64,000 nucleotides of DNA, taken from positions 19,450,103 to 19,514,102 of the forward strand of contig OZ020304.1 in NCBI GenBank assembly GCA_963971305.1, read 5' to 3'. A model generated the notes under the pieces. That model was not told the origin of the DNA. It was given only the letters and a program-made list of their open reading frames with translations, and did no database searches. Origin of the DNA: Arcuatula senhousia. Lineage: Eukaryota > Mollusca > Bivalvia > Mytilida > Mytilidae. Positions 44,392 through 53,760 of this stretch are shown here, piece by piece. Within the stretch, counting starts at the first letter, position 1. Every line of letters begins with the position of its first letter. Both the position numbers and the translations under genes were made by a program.

Positions 44392-44399
44392 ACGGATAG
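44392..44399. repeat. Right 8-bp target duplication of hAT element
   Basis: ACAGATGT, pairs with 43128-43135. Confidence 0.9.
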
Positions 44400-44465
44400 T
44401 CATGAAATTAATACCAAATGTTTGTATCACTAATACCTTGGACAAGTTCGAAAATCAGCTTTTTT

Positions 44466-45850
44466 AGCTCACCTGGACCGAAGGTCCAGGTGAGCTATTG
44501 CCATCACTTGGCGTCCGTCGTCGTCGTCGTCGTCCGTCGTTAACTTTTCTTTGAAAATCTTCTCTGAAACCACTGAAGCAATTGCTTTGAAACTTTGCAG
44601 ACTTCATTTATGGGATGTCCTCTACCAAGATTGAACAAATGGTGACCGCCGTCCAAACAACATGGCCGCCGTTACTAAAAATAGATCAGGGGGGTCAGAC
44701 TACTGTCTTTGGCTTGTAAATCAAAAAGTATAAGAGATAGATGAAATCTGATGCCACGCTACTGCTTCAGCATCAAAAGCTCAAAAAAAGTCTCCATTGA
44801 GTCCAAGTTGTCAGATGACCCCTTATAGGAGTTATGGCCCCTTAAAGGTGAAAAATAGCTTTTTTTCATGTTTTTGGCCTATAGAATGAAAACTATTACA
44901 GATAGAGAAAAGTTGTTGCTTGCTTAAATGTTCAGCTCATTTAGCTCTACAAAAGTCTCCAGAGGGTCGAAGTTGTCAGATGACCCCTTATAGGGGTTAC
45001 AGCCCCTAAAATAACGTTTTTTTCATATTTTTGGCCTATGGAATGAAAACTATTGCAGATAGAGAGAAGCTGTTGCTTGCTTAAATGTTCAGCTCGTTAA
45101 GCTCTACAAAAGTCTCCATAGGATCGAAGTTGTCAGATAACCCTTTATAGGGGTAACGGCCCCTAAAATGACGTTTTTTCATGTTTTTGGCTTATAGAAT
45201 GAAACCTATAGCAGATAGAGAAAAGCTGTTGCTTACTTAAATGTTCAGTTCATCTAGCTCTACAAAAGTTTTCATAGGATCAAAGTTGTCAGATGACCCC
45301 TTATAGGGGTTACGGCCCCTAAAATAACGTTTTTTCATGTTTTTGGCCTATAGAATGAAAACTATTACAGATAGAGAAAAGTTGTTTCTTGCTTAAATGT
45401 TCAGCTCATATAGCTCTACAAAAGTCTCCATAGGGTCGAAATTGACAGATGACCCCTTATAGGGGTTACAGCCCCTAAAATAACGTTTTTTCGTATTTTT
45501 GGCCTATGGAATGTAAACTATAGCAGATAGAGAGAAGCTGTTGCTTGCGTAAATGTTCAGCTCGTTAAGCTCTGCAAAAGTCTCCATAGGATCGAAGTTG
45601 TCAGATAACCCCTTATAGGGGTAACGGCCCCTAAAATAACGTTTTTTTATGTTTTTGGCCTATAGAATTAAAACTATAGCAGATAGAGAAAAGCTGTTGC
45701 TTGCTTAAATGTTCAGTTCATTTAGCTCTACAAAAGTTTTCATAGGGTCGAAGTTGTCAGATAACCCCTTATAGTGGTTATGGTCCCTAAAATGTATAAG
45801 GTTGACTCAAGACCAGGTGAGCGATTCAGGCTCCTGGGAGCCTCTTGTTT
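44466..45850 (+). mobile_element. Minisatellite-type element 1 with 156-bp units
   Basis: Starts with a 31-bp hairpin (AGCTCACCTGGACC, loop GAA, complement), then a CGTCGTCGTC tract. A unique block with AACATGGCCGCCGTTACT follows, then six units of about 156 bp (starting near 44873, 45029, 45183, 45339, 45496 and 45652). It ends with CCAGGTGAGCGATTCAGGCT and a small hairpin before CTCTTGTTTT. A shared terminal motif, internal tandem units and a 3' hairpin fit pearl or Helentron-like non-autonomous elements of bivalves. No coding sequence. It is inserted in minisatellite-type element 3. Confidence 0.7.
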
Positions 45851-46205
45851 TATAATTGTTTTATGGTCTTTGACCATAAAAATGACTCTGTTTTTATGCA
45901 AAACAGACCTTGTAAGCTCTCATTCCTACAGATGTTGACAGATTTTCATGAAATTCATACCAAATGTTTATATCACTAATTCCTTGGTCAAATTTGAAAA
46001 TCAGCATTTTTGTAGGAGTTAAGGGACTTCGACCTTAAAAAAGACTCTGCTTTTTAACAAAACAGACCTTGTAAGCACTCACACCCCTACAGATGTTGAC
46101 GGATTTTCATGAAATTTATACCAAATGTTTATATCACTAATACCTTGGTCATGTTAAAATATCAGCCATGTTCAATAATTTTTGCTTCACCAGCGAGGGA
46201 CCCTG

Positions 46206-47017
46206 GAATTCCATTCTTTTGACTTATGCATTAATAAGTCATACACAAGTGACATGCAAAAAGCAGGCCCAAGGTTTTAAATGTACTATTAGCTTGTTGA
46301 AAGGATTTCTTTTTTGTTATAATATGGTTATTATAAGATGAACACTGCCGCGTGTTTTTTTTCGAATCCAACAGTATAGACTATTTTGAGGTCTCACATT
46401 TATTCTGTAAAAGAAATAAATGAACCAAATACACAACGACATAAATTATCATAAAAATATGAAAACTTATTTATAAGTATTTAAATCAGCAACTTGTAGA
46501 ATATAACAAATTAAATTGAAAAGGAATGAGGAATACATGTAATTTGAAATTATAACCTTTTTTATTCAAACCCTGAGGAGTCAAAACAGGCAATTAATCG
46601 GACACCCACAAAAAATAAACGACCAACTAATCGGACAGTAAACGATTATGCCAAAACAAATAAACTTGATGTTTAAAACAAAATTGTTTGATTTATCTTA
46701 AGCTATCATTGTCAATGTAGAGAGTCTATCAATTGCCCTTTGAGATAATAATTAAAATATTAATAAAATCATTGCAGTTTGTGAGTTAATTCCAAATATG
46801 TGCTAAGTGGTGAAGGAAAAAATGTTCCCACACTGATGATCAATCGAAATTTTTTAACATTTTAAATTGTCCAGAATACAAAAAGAAATGATAAAAAAGT
46901 TAAATGAGCAAGGTATAAAAACAACTCACCTTTGTTCCTTATCGATATTGTAGAGTGTTCATACAGCCCAAAAACCACAAAAATCTGGGGAGAAAATAAC
47001 AAACAACTAGGATTTTT
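46206..47017. other. Right interior of 6.9-kb TIR element
   Basis: No gene. It contains subterminal inverted counterparts (CAATTAATCGGACAC and CCAACTAATCGGACAG, 46588-46640) of motifs near the left end. Confidence 0.5.
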
Positions 47018-47125
47018 CCACCGGACAGTGATCAACTTCCGTGATCGCTTACTGTCCGGTTATTCACTGTGTTTATGATGTCATAAAGTGCGACATCAAT
47101 TCAGTGATCTTATTTCAGTTGTATT

Positions 47126-48045
47126 CACAGGCGTTTGGGTCCAGGATTTTATTGTATTATAAATAATGTGTATATAAAAAAAATCATCTCGTCTTTATAC
47201 TATTTCCACAAGGCAAGAATGTTTGAAAGTTCTAAAAATAGAACTGACGGAAACTCCCCTTTTTCTTGTAGAAATATTTTTTACCATAAACAACTAGAAC
47301 ATTCTATAACTGCTTTCAGTTGTAACTCTCTTTAGGAAGCAAAAGGAAAGCATGTCAGTATGTATAAATCTTACATCGGGTCTTTTTTCCTACGAAGCGA
47401 AACAAAAGATCACCACGGACGGAAGTGGCCAAAGATTTTCAAGGGAAACAATACTCCGCCAAATAAAAGGACTTCCGAGTGACACTACAGTAAGGTAAAC
47501 TCTGGGCGAGTTTGAACAAATCATTTGGCGGAAAATATGGAGTCAATTTTATTTGAAATATATTTACTGACGAGTTGGTAGTATAATAAAACGTACATGC
47601 AAACTAGGACTCGATGGGTGTTCCATAAATTTTCAAAAAGACGTTCAAGGATAAAAAATACGTGGTAATTTCATTTGTATGATAAAATTGGAAAAAGTAG
47701 AAGAATATTGTCTCCCTTTAAAATTTTATACTACTTCCGTCCGTGGTGGTTTGTTTGGCTCGCTTCAGTGGAAAAAAGATTAGATTCAAAGTCATTGCGA
47801 ATTGTTTCACGATAAATGTGTTCCCAATTGTGAGATTAAACTGAAAGGATTTAGAGAATCACCAATATTTCATGCAAAACATTTGATTCTATGTGAAAAT
47901 ATAGGGGTTTTCCGCGAGTATATTTTGTTCTATTTTTAGAACTTTCAAACATTCTTGCCTTGTGGAAATAGTATATAGACGAGATGAAAATTTTTATATA
48001 CACGTTATTAATAATATAATAAAATCCTGGACCCAAGCGCCTGTG
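47126..48045. mobile_element. 920-bp TIR element with perfect 8-bp duplication
   Basis: Inverted ends of more than 100 bp start CACAGGCGTTTGGGTCCAGG (left) and CACAGGCGCTTGGGTCCAGG (right, complement). GTTGTATT flanks both sides (47118-47125 and 48046-48053). Block B2 at about 49268 shows the empty site TTTCAGTTGTATTGTTAG. It is non-coding: the ORFs 47135-47335 and 47851-48036 are the same terminal-repeat sequence read in both directions. Confidence 0.85.
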
Positions 48046-48053
48046 GTTGTATT

Positions 48054-48222
48054 GTTAGATCGATCGATCGTTTTCAAGATTTTATATATAGACTGTTAAA
48101 GTATTCAGTTAATTGCCAATATCGATCGATATAGAAATATGTAATTGTATAATAAATATACTGTGGTCCAAAATATGCCAACCTATATATACGTGTTTGT
48201 TATGTTTGGCCTCTATTGGATA
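48054..48222 (+). repeat. Ngaro block B1, last part
   Basis: GTTAGATCGATCGATCG through GGCCTCTATTGGATA matches 49274-49442, with only a few differences. Block A2 starts directly at its end. Confidence 0.75.
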
Positions 48223-48274
48223 ATAAAATTTAAAATAATATTTTTTTAAATTCTATTATCATGAAGGACAAATA

Positions 48275-48482
48275 CTGTGGTTTCATTATTATTCGTGGGG
48301 TATCAATTTTCGTGGTTTTCATGGATGGCTTTGAACCACGAAATTTAATACCCCACGTAAAGGAAATTTAACATTGATCTGTACGCTGCAGACTTCAAAG
48401 CCACGAATTTAAGAATCCACGAACTGACCCTTTTTCGTCAAACCACGAAAATTGGTACCCACGAAAATAAATGAATCCACAG
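48275..48482. mobile_element. TA-flanked MITE (208 bp)
   Basis: Ends CTGTGGTTTCATTATTATTC and complement AATAAATGAATCCACAG, with TA on each side (48273-48274 and 48483-48484). Block A1 at about 37627 has the empty site GGACAAATAGATG. Internal CCACGAA/TTCGTGG motifs repeat in both orientations. No coding. Tc1/mariner-like by target. Confidence 0.8.
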
Positions 48483-48637
48483 TAGATGTTTGAATTTGAT
48501 TGTATTAGTTAAAATTTTATTTACACTGAATCATAAATTCATTTGTTCATGTCATTCAGTGCCCCTTCGGGGATTTGCAATCTTTATTTTAGTATGAATG
48601 ACGTCACGGTACTACTTCCTTTTCAAAATTTGCTCGC

Positions 48638-48798
48638 CAGGCCTGGGCGCCACAAAACATGAAAAATTACTTAAGTCTGAGAATATTCTAAACTCATTGT
48701 GACGTCATAAAATTAGAAAGTTTTGATTGGAGTTGTCATGGAAAATAAGAATATTCTCAGACTTAAGTATTTTTTAAGTTTTGTGGCGCCCAGGCCTG
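48638..48798. mobile_element. GGCGCC-ended MITE, copy 2
   Basis: Perfect terminal 14 bp CAGGCCTGGGCGCC on both sides, then ACAAAAC and TAAGTCTGAGAATATTCT arms. Block A1 at about 37778 (CTCGCCAGAATCCTG) gives the empty site. The exact duplication is unclear, because the host CAG overlaps the element's first three bases. Confidence 0.75.
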
Positions 48799-48830
48799 AA
48801 TCCTGTCAGGTACAAGAATTATCTCAAAAA

Positions 48831-49072
48831 TTTTTTCCCAATCCCGCCACACTCATATTTATATTCACTGTGTAAGTAAGGATTTCATTTAACTTGTAAC
48901 AGGTATAAAATATGTAAAAGAAAGGATGTTGCTTGTTTCTTAATGTATTTTTCAGTTACATCGTACCATTCCTTAGGCTTCAATCATACAACTGACTGAT
49001 CGATCACACAGAGCATCTCCTACATCTGTATTAAAGGCTACATCAAGAGGAGCACAAAGACACGGTTCAAAG
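48831..49072. other. Unassigned spacer between Ngaro A2 and B2
   Basis: About 240 bp with no match to the first copy's coding region that I can see. It may be residual internal sequence of a deleted tandem copy. Confidence 0.4.
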
Positions 49073-49442
49073 CGCTGCACCAGAGTTGTCGAAGGAGCTT
49101 ATATTTTTATTAGAACTGTAGTATTCACCCTATTTAGGCCCACCATTTGCATTTCCCGCAGTAGTATCCAAAAATATCGTTAGGCAACATTTTATTAATG
49201 ATAGATAGATAGACAGATATATATGATGTCATAAAGTGCGACATCAATTCAGTGATCTTATTTCAGTTGTATTGTTAGATCGATCGATCGTTTTCAATAT
49301 TTTATATATAGACTGTTAAAGTATTCAGTTAATTGCCAATATCGATCGATATAGAAATATGTAATTGTAAAATAAATATACTGTGGTCCAAAATATGCCA
49401 ACCTATATATACGTGTTTGTTATGTTTGGCCTCTATTGGATA
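49073..49442 (+). repeat. Ngaro block B2
   Basis: Uninterrupted version of block B, starting GCGCTGCACCAGAG and ending GGCCTCTATTGGATA. It preserves the empty sites for the 6.9-kb and 920-bp elements found in B1. Confidence 0.75.
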
Positions 49443-49757
49443 ACTACGATTATCAGTGTGTGTTTTCACCAAAGAGTGGGAGACCTGAATGGATACAGAG
49501 ATTAACTATTTAGAGGACTGCGACTAAGCTGCGTTTTTAAGATATGTAAGCAGGGGGTCTGGGCGGCAGCCTACCAGAAGCTGAGCACATTTTAAAAGTC
49601 AGAGGATGACATTTGCGTTTTCCTGACAATTTTATCTCTTTCTTTAGACAATTAGTTTACGTCTCTTAGGCGCTAATATCGTATACACTATAAGATAGCT
49701 AGAATCACAGCCAGTTTTGTTTTTATTTTCTCTCTCTCTTGTTTATTTCCTTTTTTT
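49443..49757. other. No recognised feature
   Basis: About 315 bp with nothing I can identify. Confidence 0.4.
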
Positions 49758-50170
49758 TGCTTCCTTTTTCGAACATTTTGGTTTTGAGAACTTTTCGTTT
49801 TCAACAGTTTTGGAATCCTTGAAATATCGATATATAGCATATCCAAAATAATCGTTTATACCCCCGTTTTGGTATTTGTAATTTTGAAACCACTGGGCAA
49901 TAACTGCTGCTGGTGGATCAAAGGTTCCCGAAGGTTATCACAAGCCTGATCGTCAGACTTGTCTGACACGATTTACCATAAAATTTATAATATTTTTGTC
50001 GCTAAAATTTCCGATATTTAAGTTCAAAATTGTTTAAAACACCAGGTTTCTTTCCTTGAAATGCACATGGTCGATATCCTCGGTGCTGGATTTGGCTTCT
50101 TTTTTCGAACATTTTGGTTTTGAGTACTTTTTTTCAACAGTTTTGGAATTTGACCTTCCAATGTTTCGAT

Positions 50171-50725
50171 TTAAGGTGGCTCGATGCTTTTAAACTGAGC
50201 ATCTTTTTGCACATATTGGAATTTTGGGTAAAATTGATAAACTAACCCGACTTAGTACGCAAAAACTTTACCCTTTGATATATTTTATCAAATAAGAAGC
50301 AATTGTGGTACAAAAAATGACATTTTAAACATTTTAAGAATTTCCCGTACATAATCAAAGGGAGATAATTCATATAAAATGAATAGGAAAATTTTCAATT
50401 TTCATGAATATCTTGAAAAAATGAATGGTGACCCCATATTTTTTTCAGATATTTTCAAAGAGCTTTCGGAAAGGGACTTTCCTTCAGAATTTGAGCAAAT
50501 TCTATAGTAGGAAATTTTATATAGGTGCCTCTATAGCTTTTTTTCCTATATATCCTATATAAAAATATTGAAACTTTGATATTTTTAGACAGCTGATAGC
50601 GCTCTAAAATGAACGTTTACCCCCTCTTTTAATTTAATATTTTTTATCTATATATTCAGGTCTATCAATGTGCCAAAAATCAAACAAATCTATAGTAGAA
50701 TTCTAATAGCCCCAAGACACCTTAA
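50171..50725. mobile_element. TTAA-flanked MITE, copy 1
   Basis: TTAA at 50171-50174 and 50722-50725 flanks 547 bp whose ends are GGTGGCTCGATGC and the imperfect complement CAAGACACC. The family-2 repeat at about 59431 (minus strand TTTGGTTTAAATGCTACTG) shows the empty TTAA site. It is non-coding. The TTAA target suggests piggyBac or Kolobok type. Confidence 0.8.
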
Positions 50726-50771
50726 ATGCTACTGATGAGAGGTTACTCCTTGAAATATCGATATATAGTAT
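50726..50771 (+). ncRNA. Type I hammerhead ribozyme, family 2
   Basis: Stem I AUGCUA (50726-50731) pairs with UAGUAU (50766-50771), with one G-U. Core CUGAUGA is at 50732-50738. Stem II is GAGG-UUACU-CCUU (50739-50751), where the first pair is G-U instead of the usual G-C. GAAA is at 50752-50755. Helix III runs from A50755 to U50764, AUA/UAU around UCGA. Cleavage is predicted after A50765 (AUA triplet). All invariant core bases are present. The motif begins one base after the MITE's TTAA. It shares the tiny helix III with family 1 but no obvious sequence. Confidence 0.75.
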
Positions 50772-50989
50772 ATCCAAATTAACCGTTTATACCCGCGTTG
50801 TGGTATTTGAAATTAATATATATATATTTTTTTTACTTTTCTGATTTTTGCAAAACAAACGAATGATAAAATAGTGTATAAAATAATTAAAATAGTTAGG
50901 TACATCCTTGCAACATCATGAAACAGAGTATTAAAAAGGCGACAAAATGACCCTGGCAAAAAAGAAGATGATAATAGTATATACACCAT

Positions 50990-51325
50990 TAACATGAAGG
51001 GAAAATAAAATCATAGAATGAAAATGGAGAGATGATAAAATTAATATGAGAAGATGATAAGAGGAAAATAAAATAAAGGGATTATAAAATAAATACGAAA
51101 GGATGAAGGGATAATTATATCAATTTGAAAAGATGAAGATATGATAAAATGAATATGAAATGCTCCACATTACAATTAGCCACTATCTCAGTCTATCTAA
51201 AAGTTTTTTATGCGTCAATATGATAAATTGCTAGAATGGACATGAAATTATGATAAAAATAATATGAAGGGATGATAAAATGATGACGAATGGATGATAA
51301 AATGAACACGAAATGAATCTATAAA
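50990..51325. repeat. Degenerate GATAAAATGAATATGAAGGGAT-type minisatellite
   Basis: A motif like GATGATAAAATGAATATGAA recurs about ten times with much variation. It is cryptically simple and non-coding. Confidence 0.6.
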
Positions 51326-51434
51326 AGAGGACTGGGCAATAGGAACAGAGAATAGTATAACAGAGAAAAGGTGAGTTTATATTGTAAGAGCGGAAAATGT
51401 ATTACAAAATGACTTTCTTATATGGGAATAACAG

Positions 51435-51681
51435 CTAGATTTTTCGGTTACCATCTTCAGTAAACGTATTTATGGCTTTGTCAAAGTCAAGTTCGATTTC
51501 CAGATGCATATCCATCATAAATAAGCCATTTAATCTGTCCTCGACCATTGTTGACCGAAGTTTAGTTTTTTTTTCACGTTTCCTGGCACTGTCGCAGATG
51601 TGACTGGAATGGTTAAAAGAACTTTTACGGCTTTGTAGATGTAAGAATACAGTTCCGGATTTGCATGCTGAAGGATCTCAA
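51435..51681 (-). pseudogene. hAT/DUF4371-type transposase, C-terminal part
   Basis: Minus-strand frames give EILQHANPELYSYIYKAVKV, LLTIPVTSATVPGNVKK and a degraded NGLFMMDMHLEIELDFDKAI. This matches the hAT dimerisation region, where a TIPVTSATAERSFS-like block is usual; here the AERSF part is lost. A TTAA MITE separates it from the rest of the gene at 52236. Confidence 0.6.
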
Positions 51682-52235
51682 TTAAGGTGGCTCGATGCTT
51701 TTAAACTGAGCATCTTTTTGCACATATTGGAATTTTGGGTAAAATTGATAAACTAACCCGACTTAGTACGCAAAAACTTTACCCTTTGATATATTTTATC
51801 AAATAAGAAGCAATTGTGGTACAAAAAATGACATTTTAAACATTTTAAGAATTTCCCGTACATAATCAAAGGGAGATAATTCATATAAAATGAATAGGAA
51901 AATTTTCAATTTTCATGAATATCTTGAAAAAATGAATGGTGACCCCATATTTTTTTCAGATATTTTCAAAGAGCTTTCGGAAAGGGACTTTCCTTCAGAA
52001 TTTGAGCAAATTCTATAGTAGGAAATTTTATATAGGTGCCTCTATAGCTTTTTTTCCTATATATCCTATATAAAAATATTGAAACTTTGATATTTTTAGA
52101 CAGCTGATAGCGCTCTAAAATGAACGGTAACCCCCTCTTTTTATTTAATATTTTTATCTATATATTCAGGTCTATCAATGTGCCAAAAATCAAACAAATC
52201 TATAGTAGAATTCTAATAGCCCCAAGACACCTTAA
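51682..52235. mobile_element. TTAA-flanked MITE, copy 2
   Basis: TTAA at 51682-51685 and 52232-52235 flanks 546 bp nearly identical to 50175-50721; the visible differences cluster near ATGAACGGTAACCCCC. It interrupts the transposase pseudogene. The ORF at 52120-52329 is a repeat artefact. Confidence 0.8.
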
Positions 52236-53760
52236 AGAACACAAAAATGTATTAGGTTCACCATTGACGTTAGCCAACTTGCACTTAAATCTGACTTATT
52301 CTGTTTGGTGTGTTGCAAGATCGCCTTGATATAAGTCGACCGCGAATGGAGCAAAAGCATCGGGTTCAATTTCAGGAGTCAGAGCGTGAACTCTTGATGG
52401 AATCAAGTAATACGCAATGAATCTATCTGTCTTTTGGAACAATAATTCCTTCTTCTATTTCATTTGCCATATGGTCAAGAAGTGGATAAAAAAATACCTT
52501 CGCCAGTACTGTTTAGGTGTATCTGCTGGAATATTTGTTTTCTATGCTGTTGTCGCCCTGTCGTCCTAGGTTTCCTTGGATGAACGTTCTGATTCTCTGC
52601 GAGCTTCAGAACGTCTTCTTATATAACTCTTGCCGAACCCCATTATTTTGCCTGATTCTTCTGGAATTGAAATGACTGTCATGCTTCATCTACAGGCTGG
52701 ACAAGATCAAGAGTTGGTCTCTATGGCAAATTGGATAGAGCTAGATTGTATTGTAAAACATGTTCTGTTACGCACAAGAAGCGTAACAATAAATCCATAA
52801 TCTTGGATTGCAAGTTTCAGTTGCTTGGCATTTTATCATCATCTATCGGAAGATAGATCGTTTAGTGTGTCGACAATTATTGCATGAGCTGGATTGAATG
52901 TGTTTTAAAAATAGGCCCTACTAGACCATCTACTTTTGCATATGACTTTTATTCATCTGAACCATTAAGAACCTCTCTCTGATCAGGATCAGCCTGTTCT
53001 AACATTGTCTTAAATCTTTCTGTCCGTTTAGAAGTATAGCTAAATGCAAACGAATCGCGCTTTACAATATCAATAGTATAACAAATCATAGGAAGCTGAC
53101 ATGATTTTGCCACTTCCAAATTTAAGCAGTATGCGTAGAAGTGCACATAATGAGCTTCTGGAATTTCAGCTTGAATACACGTTCAGATCAACGAAAGTTT
53201 ACCTGCTATATTGGCAGCGCCGTCAAAACCATGTCCTTTCATGGCCGGTGTGACAATACCATAACTAATAAGTTTTTCCATAATGGTTGTCGCAAAACCT
53301 CTACAGCGGTTGGGGTTGCGTCTGCAAAGCCGATAAAGGCCTCTTTCACACAAACAACTTTTTTCAGAATAAGCGCCTACAAAACGGATGCAAAAAGATA
53401 CTTGTTCTGTGGTAGTGGCATCAGTGGTTTCATCTGCTATGAAACTAAAACATATAGCAGAATTGCACTCCTCAACGATTCGCTGCGGTATTTGTTGTCC
53501 GCAGATATTGATCAATTCATTTTGTATCTAGGAGATAAATATATCGCTCAACAGTTAACTTACTACCAATAACATTATACATTGATATCAAAGGAGCTAA
53601 GGTAATGGGAGAAATATAACGCAAATGTTTGGCAGCATACAATAGCTCTAAGGCTAAGGATTTTCTAAATTGTATTTTTCGTTTATTTCACTGTCTGGTT
53701 CAATGGTTTGAGGACGTTCCGTTATGCAGTCGATAAACGTTCTAATAACTACGTTGTGCT
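52236..53760 (-). pseudogene. hAT/DUF4371-type transposase, N-terminal and middle parts
   Basis: From high to low coordinate: HNVVIRTFIDCITERPQTI (53700s), ALELLYAAKHLRYISPITLA, INICGQQIPQRIVEECNSAI, CFSFIADETTDATTTEQVSF (the conserved ADETTD block), KLISYGIVTPAMKGHGFDGA (the GxGYDGAA block), MHFYAYCLNLEVAKSCQLPM (the HCYAHxLNL block), FSYTSKRTERFKTMLEQA, then a PKQYWRRYFF-like stretch and IPSRVHALTPEIEPDAFAPF. These are the successive blocks of DUF4371/ZMYM-like hAT transposases. Longest open parts are 53183-53515 and 52949-53146. Many stops and shifts make it dead. The plus-strand ORF 53141-53572 is its antisense shadow. Confidence 0.7.

Larger units (their letters stand above)
42878..46205. 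mobile_element. Minisatellite-type element 3, interrupted twice
   Basis: The left end (CCCCGCCGCAACGTGAAGCGG) leads into a GTCCGTCCGTCCGTCC tract. Units of about 175 bp follow, each with AACAGACCTT.TAAG, CCCTACAGATGTTGACGGAT, ACCAAATGTTTATATCACTA and ATACCTTGGTCA. The right end is GCTTCACCAGCGAGGGACC. A hAT copy (43136-44391) and minisatellite-type element 1 (44466-45850) are inserted in it, and the unit sequence continues cleanly across both. Confidence 0.65.
40200..47071. mobile_element. 6.9-kb TIR element nested in Ngaro block B1
   Basis: The 54-bp inverted ends (40200-40253 and 47018-47071) start CACAGTGTATAACCGGACAG and differ at one base. Each end is self-complementary, with ACCGGACAGT and ACTGTCCGGT 21 bp apart. 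Subterminal motifs such as GTCCGATTAATTG recur near 40690, and CAATTAATCGGACA near 46590. The flanks TATAT and TTTAT may be a 5-bp duplication with one change; block B2 preserves the empty site. No transposase was recognised. CACTA-like subterminal repeats are suggestive, but the superfamily is unresolved. Other elements inside account for most of its length. Confidence 0.7.
48221..48830 (+). repeat. Ngaro block A2 with two MITE insertions
   Basis: Matches A1 from AATAAAATTTAAAATAAT to ACAAGAATTATCTCAA. Two insertions absent from A1 are the TA-flanked MITE at 48275 and the GGCGCC MITE at 48638. They therefore arrived after the A blocks were duplicated. Confidence 0.75.
37571..49442 (+). mobile_element. 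Ngaro/DIRS-type retrotransposon, A1-ORFs-B1-A2-B2
   Basis: Block A occurs at 37571-37812 and again at 48221-48830 (enlarged by two MITEs). Block B occurs at 40058-48222 (enlarged by two insertions) and 49073-49442. The order A1, coding region, B1, A2, B2 is the split-direct-repeat layout of Ngaro-type tyrosine-recombinase elements. Coding remnants of RNase H, tyrosine recombinase and an SGNH hydrolase lie between A1 and B1. The gag and RT parts are deleted, as block A runs straight into the RNase H region. A2 and B2 are separated by about 230 bp of unassigned sequence, so A2-B2 might instead be an internally deleted tandem copy. Confidence 0.7.
49758..50816 (+). repeat. Family 2 hammerhead repeat, about 380-bp tandem pair
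   Basis: The block TTCGAACATTTTGGTTTTGA through GAAATATCGATATATAG occurs twice in tandem (49767 and 50107). The GAAATA positions are 931 bp apart, or 380 bp after removing the 551-bp MITE plus duplication. The left copy lacks about 50 bp, including the 5' half of the ribozyme. The right copy is complete once the MITE is discounted. A partial copy lies at 59342-59553 (minus) and a decayed one near 37350-37420. It is non-coding. Confidence 0.65.

Noticed and set aside
46829..46860. CTGATGATCAATCGAAAT as a hammerhead core
   Set aside because: Only six bases separate the two core boxes, too few for stem II; flanks do not pair.
40200..47071. hAT assignment from CAGTG...CACTG inside the ends
   Set aside because: Starting at CAGTG gives flanking octamers that do not match; the termini start two bases earlier.
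53141..53572. 143-codon plus-strand ORF
   Set aside because: Antisense shadow of the ADETTD region of the hAT/DUF4371 pseudogene.
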